From Cryptomeria japonica (lineage: Eukaryota > Streptophyta > Pinopsida > Cupressales > Cupressaceae), in NCBI RefSeq assembly GCF_030272615.1, contig NC_081408.1, positions 403,611,389 through 403,675,388 on the forward strand: 64,000 nt of DNA, written 5' to 3'. The notes below the pieces were generated by a model, which ran no database searches, was not told where the DNA came from, and saw nothing but the letters and a program-made list of their open reading frames with translations. Below are positions 23,081 through 36,408 of the stretch, piece by piece. A program made the position numbers and the translations under genes. The stretch's first letter is position 1. Every line of letters begins with the position of its first letter.

Positions 23081-23580
23081 TGGTAAAAGCGCAAGATAGG
23101 TAGAAGAAATATGCAGATGTTCATCATGTGGACATGAATTTTCCATTAGGCAACAAGGTTTTTTTGAGGGTTTGTCCATGAAAGAGTCCTATCCACTTTG
23201 GAAAAGGCTCTAAGTTGGCACCTCACTTTGTTTGACCTTTTAAGATTTTGTAGAGGATTGGTCTTGTAGCTTATCATCTTGTCTTTTCGCCTAGCTTGTC
23301 CTGTATCCATGATGTATTTCATGTATCATTTTTTAGGCCATATTTTCCTTATGTGATGCATGTTTTGGATAGGAATGCATTGCAGGTAGAGGATAGACAA
23401 CTTTCTCTAGAGCCTGTGTGCATTATTCAACATTGGGGGTTGACCCTCAAGGGTTGTGACATAGAGTCTGTAAGGGTCCAATGGGACCCAAATGATGATT
23501 CTTCAGTGACTTGGGAGGATGTAGATTGGATGGGAGAGCTTTACCCCCATTTATTCTCAGGGAGTAAGCCTAGGCAAAGG
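23080..23580 (+). pseudogene. Gypsy-1 integrase C-terminus with chromodomain-like tail
   Basis: [11 protein letters not shown] (stop) PFKIL and [19 protein letters not shown] are the conserved gypsy integrase tail. An open 115-codon stretch then ends with ESVRVQWDPNDDSSVTWEDV and YPHLF. The VxVQWDxxDxxxxTWED pattern resembles the chromodomain of plant chromoviruses, which directs integration to heterochromatin. I infer that by pattern only. The frame runs through the PPT into the LTR. Confidence 0.75.
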
Positions 23581-23588
23581 GGGGAGGA
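23573..23588 (+). other. Polypurine tract of gypsy-1
   Basis: GGCAAAGGGGGGAGGA ends exactly at the 3' LTR start TGTAGTG. Confidence 0.88.
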
Positions 23589-26500
23589 TGTAGTGTCCCT
23601 CCTAGACTTATCTTTAGATTTATGCATTGATAGACTTATTTAGACATATGGTTGATATTTTCATGATTACTTATGAATCTATTTATATCTTTGATGTTTT
23701 GTTGATTCTAGACAATCTATATTGACATATGTTAAATATGATGACTCTTGTGGATGATTGACATATCTTGGATCACCATGATGATGGATTTACATTTGAT
23801 GACTTATATGCGCTCATTATTCATGATGGATCATATTTCTTATGGTATTTCAATGGTATCTTGGTTATGATAACCCTATTTAATGATCAGATTGATAGAG
23901 TTGATGCTACATTAGTTGTGATTGTCTTATGACTGTATTCGTGATAAGAGATGATGTCATACCACTCATCATGAGCTTGATATGATTTTGTATTTCTCTT
24001 TCACTTGTCAGGATTATTTAGGATATATATGCTATTGTACATGTTGTTCTATGGTTATCAATGGTTGCAGGATTACAAGTAGCAAACATCAACTCCACCT
24101 GGTTTCACAGGTTTGAGCCTGTCTTATCCCAATGGCAAGTTGATTGGAGATGGCATAGGTTTTCTTCCTTCCACTCTAGGTCTAAGTTGGTATCCTTGTC
24201 AGTTGAGTTGAGGCTTTGAGTCACCTTTTGGTGCCATGCAGTATGATGTTTGACCCTATGTTGGGTTGCCTTGTGGCATTGTGAGTATTTGATTATTTAA
24301 TTAATTAATATTTGATTCATATAGTATTAATTTTAAATTAATTTATTATATAGTTTGGTTATTTAATTTATTTTTTCTAATTAATTGTTGAGATTTAATA
24401 TTTCATTATATTATTTGATTATTATTTATTTATTAATATTTATTTTAGGATTTAATGTTTATTTGGAGTATTTAATTATTTTATTAACCTTTGGTTTATT
24501 TATTTTATTCGACTTTTATATTTTATTTGCCCATAAGGTTTATTTTATTACCTTTTTGATTTATTACTATGTTTCTACTATTTGGATTGATTAATATAAT
24601 ATAAATATATTCCTTACCTACCTTATTATTCTATTGGTTAATTTATGAGGGTAAGTAAATAATATTATTTAATATCATTTACCTTGTATTTATGCATGGT
24701 AGGTATAGAATATAGTTTCTCTGAATATTCTGATTGGCTAGAATTTTTCTATAGTTTGGACGAAAAATTTTATTTTTGGGTTTTTCCTGTGCATTGTCGG
24801 GGTTGGCTTTTCTATGAATTTTTGGTATTTAGAAGATTTTGGTTTTCGATTTGGAACTTGGTTGGATTGTTGAAGCTTGTTGGATTGTGGATTTGGGATT
24901 TGGCTCCTCTTCAAATTTCCTCTCCATAACTTCAGGTTCCAAGTTGGTTTCGTTCAATCCTATGTACATTTTTTTTTCTGGAAAGAATTATCTTCTTTGT
25001 GCTTGAATGCTTGTATGCAGGAATGGGAGAAATTTCATTGAAAAAGAATAATAGTAAAGTTAGATAATAAGGTTGGGGATAAATATTTGCATGCATTTTT
25101 ATTGTTGAGTTATTGTAGCCATGAACAACACTATGTTTCTCTATGTTGTGACTCCTTGATTCCTTTCTCTTTGCTATGTTGGTTATATGCTAATATTTCT
25201 TGTAGAAGATGAAATCCTTGTATTCTCATTGTTATACCAATTTTGTGAGAGTTTGGTCTTCAAATATAAACTTGTTTTCTGAGTATTGCTCTCAGTTGTG
25301 TTTATATTCTGATGGTGAAATCTCCTACGTTTTGAGTTTCATCTTGTTGTTGTTAATTTCTTTAAGTTATAAATGTCATTGTGCCCCTTTCTGGGTTGAT
25401 TTGAAGCCATGTTTGTGACTTGGATGACTTCTTTTTAAGTTGTAAGTGTATAAGTTTATGTTTCTCTGAGTTTTAGTCTCTGTTGTGGATGTGCTACAAG
25501 ATTGGTCATATGCGCTAGAAAATGTGTTGTATGCGCTGCCAAATTCATCATATGTGCCACTATATGAGTTCTATGCACCACCGTATGTGCTATATGCACC
25601 ATTATACTATGTCTTTTGATTTTTAGACTTTGTCTTGGATGCACTACAGAATGGGGTAGATGCACTATTTTACCAGGCAAATGCGCTACAGAATGCTTCA
25701 GATGCGTTACAGAATGCTTCAGATGCGTTAAACTACTAAATGTTGGTATTTTGACAGTCTTGGATTTTCTATGATCCATTTTCTAAATTTTGCTTTGTAC
25801 CAGAGAGTTTTCATGATAATCCTGAGGTTCCCAGATCTATGTATTGGTATATTTTGGGTATTTGCCATGTATTTAGCTCTGGCAAGAGGGATTTTATACC
25901 TTGTTTTGAGGTTTATGCTATATTTTCTCTAGCAAGATGAGTGTTCCTTGTTGTGGGGGGTATACGTGTTTCTCCATTGAGAAGACCAATGTCTCGCTAA
26001 AGAGGTGATTTATGATTTGGTTGTGCAAAAGGATTTATACCTTACCTTATTTATATGTGTATTTAGTTTCATGAGGCTCTTGATTTATATGTTGGCTTTA
26101 TGGTTCTTCTTATGTTTTAGATTTGTATATGTGCATGATTGATGTTATTGGTGGATTTATTTCATATGAGCCTCCTTGTTGTTATTGTGATTTATATTAC
26201 CCTAAGGTCTTGTCTCATGACTAGGGAGAGTGGGCTTCCACGTGATGGCTGAGGTCAAGAGAAAATGGGCTATCAAGAGGTTCCTTGTAAGGATGCTTGA
26301 GGTCTAGACCACCAGGAACACGTTGGGGTTTTTTCTTGTTGTAAATAAGTGATAAAATTAATAATTAATTAGTGGGTTGGGTAATTAGGACTCACCTAAT
26401 AAGATAATAATTGGTTTTGGTGCCCCACCTCATGGCCCTTGAGTGGAAACTTAGGATGAGCTTGGGAAGATTGTGGAGATGGTAAGACAAATTCCCTTGA

Positions 26501-27768
26501 TTCTCTCATAGGTTGAGATGGATCCACATGTCTATCAGGGTGTGGCATAATCCCCTTCTATGTAAGGATAACATGTGATGACACTCTTTCCCTACATGTG
26601 TCCATGGTCCTTATGCCTTGGTTGTTGGTATGCCTTTGGGATTTTATTGGTTTTAGATTAGCCTTGTGATGTGTTTTGGTATACTCTTTTAATGGTTGTT
26701 TTTCAATGGCTGTGATATTGTCCCTTGGTTGATAGGTGTTAGCCTAGGTCTAGAGGGTTATGTAACCTTGTGTCATCTCCTAGCACGAGGGGTGGTTTCT
26801 TATTGGTTCCGCATTGCTGTGTGGTTTGATGCCTCTTCCATTGGGATGTTCTTTGTTAGATGCTAGCATGCATGGATGTGGATTCATATCTCTTCTTCAT
26901 GTGCATGGATTCTTGGAGCTTATTCTATGTAATGAGATTGTACTCATGTACCATGTATCATGAGGAAGTTTCATATTGTAAAGGTAAAAGATACTATGTA
27001 CATTGTTGTCTTGTAGAAATATGTATTAGGACAAGATGTAATGTGATAGATTGTGTGGATATAATCATTGTAGTATCAATGTGGTATTTGGATATTCATG
27101 GATGTAATCTTAGATTGGAAGTAATTGAAGAATAAGAAGTGTTACTTGACTAATTATGTGTTTCTATAGTTAATTAAGAGAATGCCAATGATTGTGTGTG
27201 CATTAGAGTGGATGCTCTTACTTAAAAGATGTTATTCCCTTATTGTGCTTATGGATATGTATGAGTAGTGTGTATGCATACATGGTTAATCCTAAGAAAA
27301 TGAAATAAGATATATTAGATGGTGCTTACATGGAAAATATGCTGTCATGTTGGTAGATGGATTAAGAGGGGTATTAGGAACATTTGGATTTGGTATTCTA
27401 AAATTAACTTAAAGGGGTAATAGGAATATGTTAGGATTTGCATATGATAATTAATAGTTCTCATATTAATAAGGAAAGTAAATGATTAGGATGTGGATAT
27501 GTTTATGTGGTAGAGTTAATTAAGTAATGGCATTGAGATACCCTAGGGAATGATAGTTGTTGTATTTTTATTTAGCTTGCATATTATATTGTTATGAATA
27601 TGGTTATGTTTAAATTATTTTTGAATTCTTGTTAATGTATTTTTAATGCACATGAGTAATGGTAGCTTAATATGTTGCATTAGATTAATGTTTTTTCTTA
27701 AGAGAAAAATATCTTTATTTGTTAGTTAGTTTAGTTATTTTCTCTAGGGTATTTTGGAGGGTATTACA
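23589..27768 (+). repeat. 3' LTR of gypsy-1 (4180 bp)
   Basis: It runs from TGTAGTGTCCCTCC to GGGTATTACA. Inner landmarks are an AT-rich block (24270-24660), a block of about 1.27 kb (24600-25866) absent from the related solo LTR F, a TGCGCTAC-rich short repeat region (25490-25740), and CTCTAGCAAGATGAGTGTTC near 25926. Short open frames such as 24684-24929 occur in both LTRs but resemble no protein family. I see no gene in these 4 kb. Confidence 0.92.
25490..25740 (+). repeat. Short repeats with ATGCGC(T/C)AC core in gypsy-1 LTR
   Basis: Variants of ATGCGCTAC, ATGTGCCAC and ATGCACTAC recur about every 20-40 bp. A 21-bp unit ATGCGYTACAGAATGCTTCAG is present twice in tandem at 25681-25722. The 5' LTR equivalent (16140-16340) has a single copy of that unit. 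Confidence 0.75.
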
Positions 27769-27773
27769 TCTTC

Positions 27774-28028
27774 TATCTTATTCACCTCATTCTTCTGCAT
27801 CAGATCTTTAACAGTCTCATTCGCTTGCTTCAAATGATTGTTAACTTCCTTATGCTTTAACTTAAATTTATGGATTTTCTCTCAGCTTTTGCACACATTC
27901 ATTTTCTACTTTCATATTCTCTTTTAATTCCTCATTCTCTAATTCAACACTTTCTAGATCTTCAAGATCTATCTGCAAGTCTTCATGCAACTGAAATTCT
28001 TCGGTCATACACATAGGTGCCTTCATTC
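27774..28028 (-). pseudogene. Element A gag-like ORF, N-terminal coiled-coil half
   Basis: On the minus strand a Met near 28010 (MTEEFQLHEDLQIDLEDLES) opens a strongly charged helical region. LELENEEL-like and KQANETVKDLMQKNE stretches suit a coiled coil. A frameshift or stop lies near 27880. It stops at the gypsy-1 insertion (27773) and continues at 7494 with the zinc-knuckle half. The same architecture is seen in B (60027-61160). No gag capsid domain is recognised. Confidence 0.65.
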
Positions 28029-28035
28029 AACTAGC

Positions 28036-28092
28036 AAGGATCTCCCTCAAGAAGTTAATCTTTCAAGAAAAGGACCAAAGCTTTGATCCCAA
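28036..28092 (-). other. Primer site and conserved leader of element A
   Basis: After the LTR the minus strand reads TTGGGATCAAAGCT, a diverged form of the initiator-Met primer site TTGGTATCAGAGC. It then has CTTGAGGGAGATCCTT (about 28036-28051), matching GCTTGAGGAAGATCCT in B and GCTTGAGGAGATCCT in K. Confidence 0.7.
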
Positions 28093-29250
28093 CAGTTGGA
28101 TTGGTTGAAGAGACCAAAATAATGAGGGGAGGTGAATCAGTATTCCCACTGATTCATAACTTTCTCCAAAAATCTAGACCTTTTACAAATGTATCAAATT
28201 CACCAACTAAGCATATCAAATATTAAACAAAAAATATAGAATAAACATGAAAACACGACCACAAATGGAACATCAGATTTTGCACGTGGAAAACTAATTG
28301 GGAAAAACCACAGAGAGTGTTAACTCTCAAAATAATATAACTAGTTATATGGTGTTTACAAAACGGGTGGCTCACTACTAGATTACAAAAACATCTTATT
28401 GTCATAATGATCACTGCAACAAGTATAAATGAATTGAAGCAAGTTGCATCTCCAAATGCATGAAATCAGTTCCTGATTAAGCTCAGATCACAACTCACAA
28501 AGATTATAGAAAATCTGGTAAAATATCTTTGTACCACTATCTACAAACACCTATAGTAGATCTAATGAAGGATTACTGCAACACTACTTTGCACTCTGAC
28601 TCTACTCCAACTTCTTCATTGTCTACACCTCGCACTTCACACACTACTTCATACCAATCATACCTCGTCTTCTATCCATACTTTCCATATATACTAGAAA
28701 GATTATAAATCAACAGAATATGTCAGCCAAGCATAAGTAATATGTTGCTTAGATCAACACGTTATCCAATAAAGACAATGCCAAAAATATGATAACCAAG
28801 TCCACCTCCACAAAATCTCTATACGCTTCCTTTACACAATTCATTCACCAATGCATATACCTTAATTATCGAAATAGAATAGGGGTCAATCGGACCCATA
28901 GATATTGACCCATAAACACAAAACTCCATACATAGCAACTCCAAACTCTAAAATACAAGTACTACGCATACCACAGATACCGAACCACGAGACATAAAAG
29001 ATACAACTGACATAACTGAAATGGATGATACCGAAACAAACAACTGATAATGAGACTAGTGTAAACATAACTCAAGATTCTGGAGATGAAGATCTTTAGG
29101 AAGTGACTCTAGTAGATCATCTACACTTTACTGTATTATATTCCAGTAATACCAAAACTGCATACATCATCTGCACATACCATCCAGATCAAACCAAATA
29201 ACTGGGTTGACATCAATGACAACAATGACAATATTCACATAAGTCTAACA
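28093..29250 (-). repeat. 5' LTR of element A
   Basis: It matches 3283-4416 and ends GTCTAACA at 29250. It contains the same ACGTGGAAAAC segment and the block GTTATCCAATAAAG. About 50 bp near 28780 is absent from the other copy. The interval is non-coding. Confidence 0.88.
28118..28144 (-). other. LTR-end hairpin of element A, 5' LTR copy
   Basis: AATAATGA (28118-28125) and TCAGTATT (28137-28144) pair at seven of eight positions. The mismatch is at a different position from that of the 3' LTR copy, and combining the copies gives a perfect AATACTGA/TCAGTATT ancestor. The loop on the minus strand is TTCACCTCCCC. Confidence 0.65.
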
Positions 29251-29467
29251 ATTAGTTCCTATCACATTTTTGTCCACTGGTCTAAGTACTAGCTCCCAAG
29301 TCTAATTCTTCTATATCTGATTCAATTCTTCTTCCATTGCTTTTACCCAAATTCGTTCTTTTCTCACTTCTTCATATGATTTAGGTTCAATAAGTGGAAG
29401 AAAACAACAATTATTTTTCTCATTTACCTCTGTAACAATTCTTCTTGTTTGAACTCATTTGTTCTTG
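29251..29467 (-). pseudogene. Copia E pol fragment just upstream of the RT core
   Basis: The minus strand reads LIEPKSYEEVRKERIWVKAM followed by EEELNQ, a stop, TWELV and DKNVIGTN. This is the copia motif EPxxYxEAxxxxxWxxAMxxEL...TWELV...KxIGxKWVF. It ends exactly where element A inserted; the following KWVF is at 3282. On the other side it is bounded by solo LTR F. Confidence 0.88.
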
Positions 29468-32120
29468 TGTAATGCTTGCCAGAATACCCTAGAGAAATAT
29501 ACTAACTTTACATGCTAGAGATTAAAAAATAAATAAACATCATCTAATGCAACGTATACGACTACCTAATCATATGCATTTAATATCCAGTAACAAGATA
29601 TACAATTAATCGTCATGAACATAAACTTAAAAATATAATCATAAGAACTCATTACGCAAGCGGAAGCAAACACAACTCCACAATTATTCTTCCCTAGGGT
29701 ATCTCAATGTTATTATCTAATCTACCCATAAACCATAATCACATCAAGAATATGCCATCATAAGCATAACATCATAATTACTACCATAACCCAATGCATT
29801 CCAATTCAACTAACATTCTCTCTTTTCAAGCATATATTTATATCTATATGAACACTCACTATATCTATCATGAATGCAAATCCCATTTAACCCCTACGAT
29901 TCATTTTATGAGCACCAATCCAAATGTTCCTAATCCCAATCACTTATTCAACATCCTAGCATCACTATTCCATTTTCAATTATAATTACCATATTATTAG
30001 TCTATTTCCTTTATTCATCATAGTCACCCACATAACACTAAATGCATATCCATAGAATCAATTCCATTAATGAGCATTGTCTAAGATACAACATTATGTT
30101 CTCTTACAAGTATTATGATCATGGCCTAATACATCATCTAACCATTACATATACATCAACTATTTCACATCAAGGAGCATAGCTCTCAACTACCAATACA
30201 ATTACATCATGAATTCTACAAGATACATAAGCCATATGAATTATATACATCAATCCTCTACGAATATCCAATCCATAAGCTAAAGAGATAAGAATCCACA
30301 TCCACATGCAAGAGCAACCAATGAAGAACATCCCAATGGAAGAAGGCATCAAACCACTCGACCATGTGGAACCATAAGGAACCACCCTCTGTGCTAGGAG
30401 ATGACACTAGATCCCACACACACTCTAGATCTAGGCTGACACCTAACAACCAAAGGATAACACTCCACACATCATGCAACTAAATCAAGCTTAATATAAA
30501 CATAAGACTTCCAGAGGCATCACGACAACAAAGCTTAAGGAACTAGGATCCACATGTAGGGAAGAGTGTCATAACATGTTATCACCAACAATAAAGGATA
30601 TCCTAGAACTCAATTTTTGCATCCATGATACACATGCAAAACTATCTCAACCTTTTAGGAAATCAAGGGAGTTCAGTTTATCCGGTTACCAGATCTGCCC
30701 ATACCTCACTCTGGTTGCACTAGCAATCCAACCATGAGATGGGGTACCACACATATATTTCTTATCTTATTAAGATAAGTTACTAATACCCAACCCACCT
30801 ATGATTAATTTATTATGTTATCACTTGATTATTACAATAAACCCCCAATGAACTATCCCAACGGTCTAGACCCTGGCTCCATAACTCAAGGAATCCTAGC
30901 AGTCCATTCCTCATGATCTTGGCATAATCATGGAAGGCCATTCTCCCTAAGCATGCTCCTATGCCTTAGGGTAACATCACACATATACAAGAGTGAGGGC
31001 TCTCAATACATCATAACCTGGTTAACCAAGGTCTCCATTACAAAAATATCAACAACATCAATCTTGCACATATACAAATCTAAAACATAACAAGATCCAT
31101 AAATTCAACATTTAAATCGGGAGCCTCATGAAACTAAATACACATATAAGCAACCCGAGGTATAAATCCTCTTGCATAGTCAAATAATAGATCACCTCTA
31201 CAACGAGACACTGGTCCTCTCATTAGAGAAACACGTATATCCTCCATAGCTAGGAACACTCATCTTGTTGGAGAAAATATGACATAAACCTCAACAGAAA
31301 GATATAAATTCCTCTTGTCGGAGCTAAAACAACAATAAAATAGCCAAAACTAAAGCGTAATAAACCATTAATAAAACAAAAATTAATAAAATAAACCATG
31401 GGCACTATTAAACATAAAAGCCCAATAATAAAATGACCAAGGGTAATATAAATAAATACCCAAATTAATATTAAGGCCTCAACTATATAAATAAATAATA
31501 ATTTCAAGAGACTCTATTAATAAAATAAATAAACAATAAATAATAAATATCCAATAAACACTTAAATCAATGAATACATATTAGTGAATTACCCAATAAA
31601 TAATTAAATGTCAAAATATACTTTAATTTAATTTATTTAAACTATATGAATCAATTATTAATTAATTTATTATTATAAACTATACAAGACAATTAATTAA
31701 TTAATAATTAAATAACCAATAATCACAACACCTCAAGACAACTCAACAAGGGGCAATAAAAAATACCACATGACACTATACATCGACTCAATTCAAGATA
31801 CTAGATGAACAAGGATATCAACTTAAACCTAGAGTGTAGAATGGGATTTCATATCACCTCTGATCAACTTGCCATGGGATGAAGACACGCTTAGACCTGT
31901 GAAGTTAGGTGGAGTCGATGTCTAGTACCTGCAAACCTGTCACCACCAAAACACGTACAACAACATATACCATAACATATATCATGAAATAGAAAGACAA
32001 GTGAAGGGTAATCACAATGTCCTATCGTGCTCATGAATGAGTGGTATGACATCGTCCCTATCACAAATGTAGTGGAAGGAAATCACGACAATCAAGCACT
32101 ATCATGATCACCATCATATC

Positions 32121-35100
32121 TGTCGTGCCCAAACTTTTCGGCAAAAATGGAACAAAAAAAATAAAATTTGAACATCAAAATCTCATAGAATGATCTACAT
32201 TTATAACGAAGTCAATTAAGTTTTGTCTTAACTAAGATGTAGATAGTATTGTTTACTAGGATTGGAATAATTAATTCAATCAATAGGGCGACAATAGTTA
32301 GTGAAGACTAATTTATTTTCTAAGAAGATCATCGAAATTTAATTAATTAAATCAACCTAATTAATTTGCCGCTAATTAAGGTCAAGGGATATTTAAATAT
32401 CTCAATTTCATTTAAAACATTCCAGACCAAAAATAATGATAATACTATCTTAAATTTAAAATTAATTAATTGGGCGCACACAAATTCATTATTTAAATTT
32501 AACCAATAGGGTTACAAATTCAATAATGTTATTTGTCAAATAAATGCAATTTGTACTATAGTCAATATTAATCTCCCCTAAACCTTCAATTTTCGACTAT
32601 TAAATAATTTGGCCAAAATTGGTCTCATAGGCTAAAAATTCGTATAAAATGATTAATAATTTTCATTTATAAATTTTCCCCAAATTAAATTTAACTCAAC
32701 GCCCATACTTAATTAAATATATAAAAATAACTATACAGTAACCAAGGGGTAGCTTTTTTTTTTTTTTTTTTACATGATTATAAATAAATAAATAAATATA
32801 TATATTTATTTAAGGCTAAGGATATTAGGATAGTTTTCTCCCCTTTTTTTTTGAGATAAAAACATTAACATGCAGGGATAACATAAAGTAATCAGACAAC
32901 ATGTAAATGGATGCAACATTAAAATAGATATAGGTTTTTTTTTAATGATTTATTTCAACTTGAATAGACGAGCTTATATCCTCATTTTATTCCTAATATT
33001 AGGTATTTAAACTAACCATTCTCTTTTCAAAATAAACTTAGCATAGTGAAGATATTTTATTCTCATTGTCTAGGACTAAATCTGTATATATATATTTTTT
33101 AACAGCAATAAATATTATGACAGTAAATAATAGCAACAAGCTAAAAACTTTAAATAGTTTATTTTCTTCAACAGAAGTAGAAATGCATATATCTATTAAA
33201 CATATACTAGACTTTCTTTTAAACAAGCCAATATGGGCTATCTAGCCTCTTTCTTATATTTTTCCTAAGAACATTGAGGCATATTGGGATAAATGCATTT
33301 CTATTTTACTTTCTATGTAGTATAGTTATCTATGGGAAGAGATTAAATTTATCTACTTTAGCTTTCTATTTTTTTTTTCCTTTTTTTTTGAAATAGAAAA
33401 TGACATCAATAAACACAACTACAGCAACATTTAAATATTCCAGAAAATTACTTAAAACATTCTTATATCTCTTTCTGCATTTCTTTTATATATATATATA
33501 TATGTATATATATATAATTACAGAGATAAATAGATGACAAATTTCAATATAAGACAAATTTACATAAAAGCTAGATGATAATAAAAGACACAACATAATA
33601 CATTTCCTTTCATTCAAAAACACTTTGCTCATTAGAATATTTTGAATACAATAGTCAACTTTTACAATGGGTGAAATACCCCAACTTGTCTCTCATTCCT
33701 AATAATGAGGACTTAAATAAAGTAATACATTTCTTTATACATAAATAAATACAACATAAACCGCCTCATTTACATTTCTGCAACTAAAATATAATATTCA
33801 TTTCCTATTCTTTTTCTGCAACTAAACTGAAACCAACAACTCCTAGCTCTCCTTTTTTTTTCTTTCCCAAGCAACCTGCACACAAAATCTTTAGGCTGTG
33901 ACCATGGGGTGCTCACCTCCCAGCCTAGGCTTACTAGAAGCCACCCCCGAGCTTGGAGAACCAAGGCCTAGACGGGGTTACAATCAAGCAAACTCAAACA
34001 AGCAAGGGAAATACTCAAACAGACACATTCCCATCCAAGGCTAAACTTCATCACATAATGTGATGTTTACAAGGGTGGACGTGGACCAAGTACCTTTGAG
34101 GAAAACTACAAGATAGTAAATCATAGCCAACTCATGGCAACCAAGAACACAACAAAAATCATCTTAACCCCACATCCTTATGACCCCCAAGGCATACATG
34201 CCATATTTTCTCCCCTTATGACCTCCGAATGCATAAACAAAACTATGCATCAAGAGTCACATAAAAAAACCCTTGAGATCACTCTCAAAATGAGAACCTC
34301 TAACTCTAAGGCTGTCAAACTCCTTCCACCCCCAAGACCATCCTACCCTCCCAAGGGTAAGAAGGCCTTGGATACTCCCAAAACACAAGAAAATCATAAA
34401 CAGAAATAATAGGAAGATCACATAATATTTTCACAAAGGAAAGACAAGGAAAAACAACATTTACAATCAAGCATTCCTACAAATAGATTTCAAACATACA
34501 AGTAAGAAAAAGCACCCACCTTGAATCTGCCAAGGGTATTCTAGGGATAGCTTGGAGAAGAGTAGTCCAATTCCACAAATCTTTTTTGCAACACTTAGCC
34601 AAAATTTCTATTCTTAAACTTTTTTTTTTTTTCAAATTTTCTAGATCTCCAAAGATGGAGAGTGGGTGATTAACTCACTAAGTCTCAATCTCTTGCCTAA
34701 GAAGGCTTCTCCCACTCTTTCCAACCTCTTAGATAGAGTGAGAGGCTCCCATTGGTTGGATTTCCCTAGGTCTTACACACTCCCTAACCAAGGCACCTCA
34801 AGAAGAGGAATGACACATACCAAGAAGGTTATCTAACCAAGGATGGCACTCCTAAAGATGAAATTCGGCCATCTAAGAAAACCCAGTTTTTTGGGTGGTT
34901 AAACAAGCCCCAGGGAAAAGACACGTGGCCAAGTTTGGCCTTCACCTATAGGTATCCCATGAGGCCCAATAAAAATACCGCAAAACTGAGTCTACGAGTT
35001 GGTTTAACCCTTTGAAAGTCCACCTAAAGTTAACCTATGGGTCAACTCTGAGTTGACCCTCCTTATGGCTCACTATCCTAGATTTCTTGGAACCTTCAAG

Positions 35101-35866
35101 GATATTTTGGAAATATATCAATTAAACAAAAAGAAATCTCTAAAAAAGGTGACATGACAATTTCCAACACAACATACAACATATGTGTCAAGTGACACTA
35201 CAAAATAATTCCACATCACAAATACACACATGGCAATTGTCCCTTGAATGATTTAAACAATTTAATAAATACAATTTACACCCATGCAAAAATTTATGTT
35301 TACAAATAAAATACAATAGATACGGGGTGTTGTCTCTCCAAATAGACAACTCCTAGTTTTACGAATGTACATAGCCCTAGGCTTGATTCTCCATAATGTT
35401 TCCATGGTCACATGGATAATTTTCTTGCGCATCTCAATTACACATTAGTACTTCCCAATAGCCTCATATAATATTAAACACATAATAAGAATACAAATCA
35501 ATCACTCTGCATACAATTGACATCATACAAATCAATTTATCATATAACAAGGCAAATCCACATAAGCAATTATCATAATCTTCATAAACTTAATCCATTC
35601 ATAAGATATGCATCATATTTGTAGCATCATAATAAAGTCTTGCAAATCAAATAATGACCTACACCATCTCTATGTTATGCTATTCTAGAATCATATAAAA
35701 TTCTATATCCACAATTCATAGAAATGAAGCATCAATATATCAATGTTATCCAATTCCTGGGATCATATAAAGTTCTATATCCATAATGCATAAAAATAAA
35801 GCATCCATAATAGTTCCAACATGAAAATTACTGAAATGCTAGGATGGGTTGGGGTAGGGCCTCACA
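32121..35866 (-). repeat. 3' LTR of gypsy D (3746 bp)
   Basis: It matches 40763-56276 after removal of LINE G and segment J. It is AT-rich with T runs (32753-32770), an alternating TA tract near 33490-33520 and a CT-rich tail. A 91-codon plus-strand frame (34134-34409) exists in both LTRs, but the copies differ mostly by amino-acid changes, so I do not call it a gene. Otherwise nothing coding is seen. Confidence 0.92.
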
Positions 35867-35880
35867 CCCTCCCCCTCTAG
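35867..35880 (-). other. Polypurine tract of gypsy D
   Basis: The minus strand reads CTAGAGGGGGAGGG immediately before the LTR start TGTGAGGCCC. Confidence 0.88.
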
Positions 35881-35899
35881 GTATGAAATTCCTCCTGGA

Positions 35900-36400
35900 G
35901 CTCATCAAAAAGATGAGGGTACTATGATCTCATACGTGTTGCATCCTCCCATGAATCTGTAACCTCATCATAGCAATCCCATTGGACCCTAACCTAGTCC
36001 AGCTCTCAACCTCGAAGGGCCAATGTCCAGTGAGCCAAAATGCGAATGGGATCCAAAGGTAGCTGCCTGTCCAACTCCACCTGCAAGGCATCCCAATCTA
36101 AAATATGAGACTCATCGTAGATATACTTCCTCAAAACTGAAACATGAAACACATCGTGGATGCGTGACAGATTAGGTGGCAAAGCTAGGTGATAAGCAAC
36201 TGGTCCTATCCTCTCAAGGATCTCAAATGGTCTGACAAAGCGAGGTGCGAGCTTAGAACCCTTTCCATAATGGATTGGACTCTTATGCGGCCGCACTCTC
36301 AGAATAACTGTCCCCAACCATGTAACTCTAGTCTATCCTCTTTGCATCTACATACTTCTTCAGCCTATCCCGTGCCTCCCTAAGGCGTCGTCTAATAAAA
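35900..36400 (-). pseudogene. Gypsy D integrase C-terminus with chromodomain-like tail
   Basis: The open frame 36317-36006 reads [40 protein letters not shown] and [20 protein letters not shown]. It then has [20 protein letters not shown], the typical gypsy integrase tail. Downstream (36005-35900) are QWDxxDE-like and WEDAT pieces of a chromodomain-like end after stops. It parallels gypsy-1 at 23080-23580. Confidence 0.85.
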
Positions 36401-36408
36401 ATTTCCTG

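Larger units (their letters stand above)
7500..27768 (+). mobile_element. Ty3/gypsy retrotransposon gypsy-1 (chromovirus-like), decayed
   Basis: LTRs begin TGTAGTGTCCCTCC and end ATTACA. The TSD tcttc flanks both sides exactly (7495-7499 and 27769-27773). Internal order is primer site, gag, protease, RT, RNase H, integrase and a C-terminal chromodomain-like tail, then PPT. All reading frames carry stops. The 5' LTR is stretched to 10.8 kb by elements C and I; the 3' LTR is 4.18 kb. The LTR pair shows frequent substitutions and several indels by eye, so the insertion is not recent. Confidence 0.92.
3283..29250 (-). mobile_element. Non-autonomous copia-like LTR element A, split by gypsy-1
   Basis: The ends are TGTTGG and TAACA on the plus strand. 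The flanks cttag (3278-3282) and attag (29251-29255) fit a 5-bp TSD with one change. On the minus strand the order is 5' LTR, primer site, coiled-coil/zinc-knuckle ORF, a second ORF without a polymerase motif, PPT and 3' LTR. No protease, integrase, RT or RNase H is present, so A would need enzymes in trans. Gypsy-1 interrupts the first ORF at 7500/27768. Without gypsy-1, A is about 5.7 kb. B and K are relatives. Confidence 0.85.

Noticed and set aside
34134-34409. A 91-codon plus-strand frame conserved in both LTRs of D (also 54543-54818)
   Set aside because: Conservation follows from LTR duplication. The two copies differ at about ten residues, and no start context or family match is seen.
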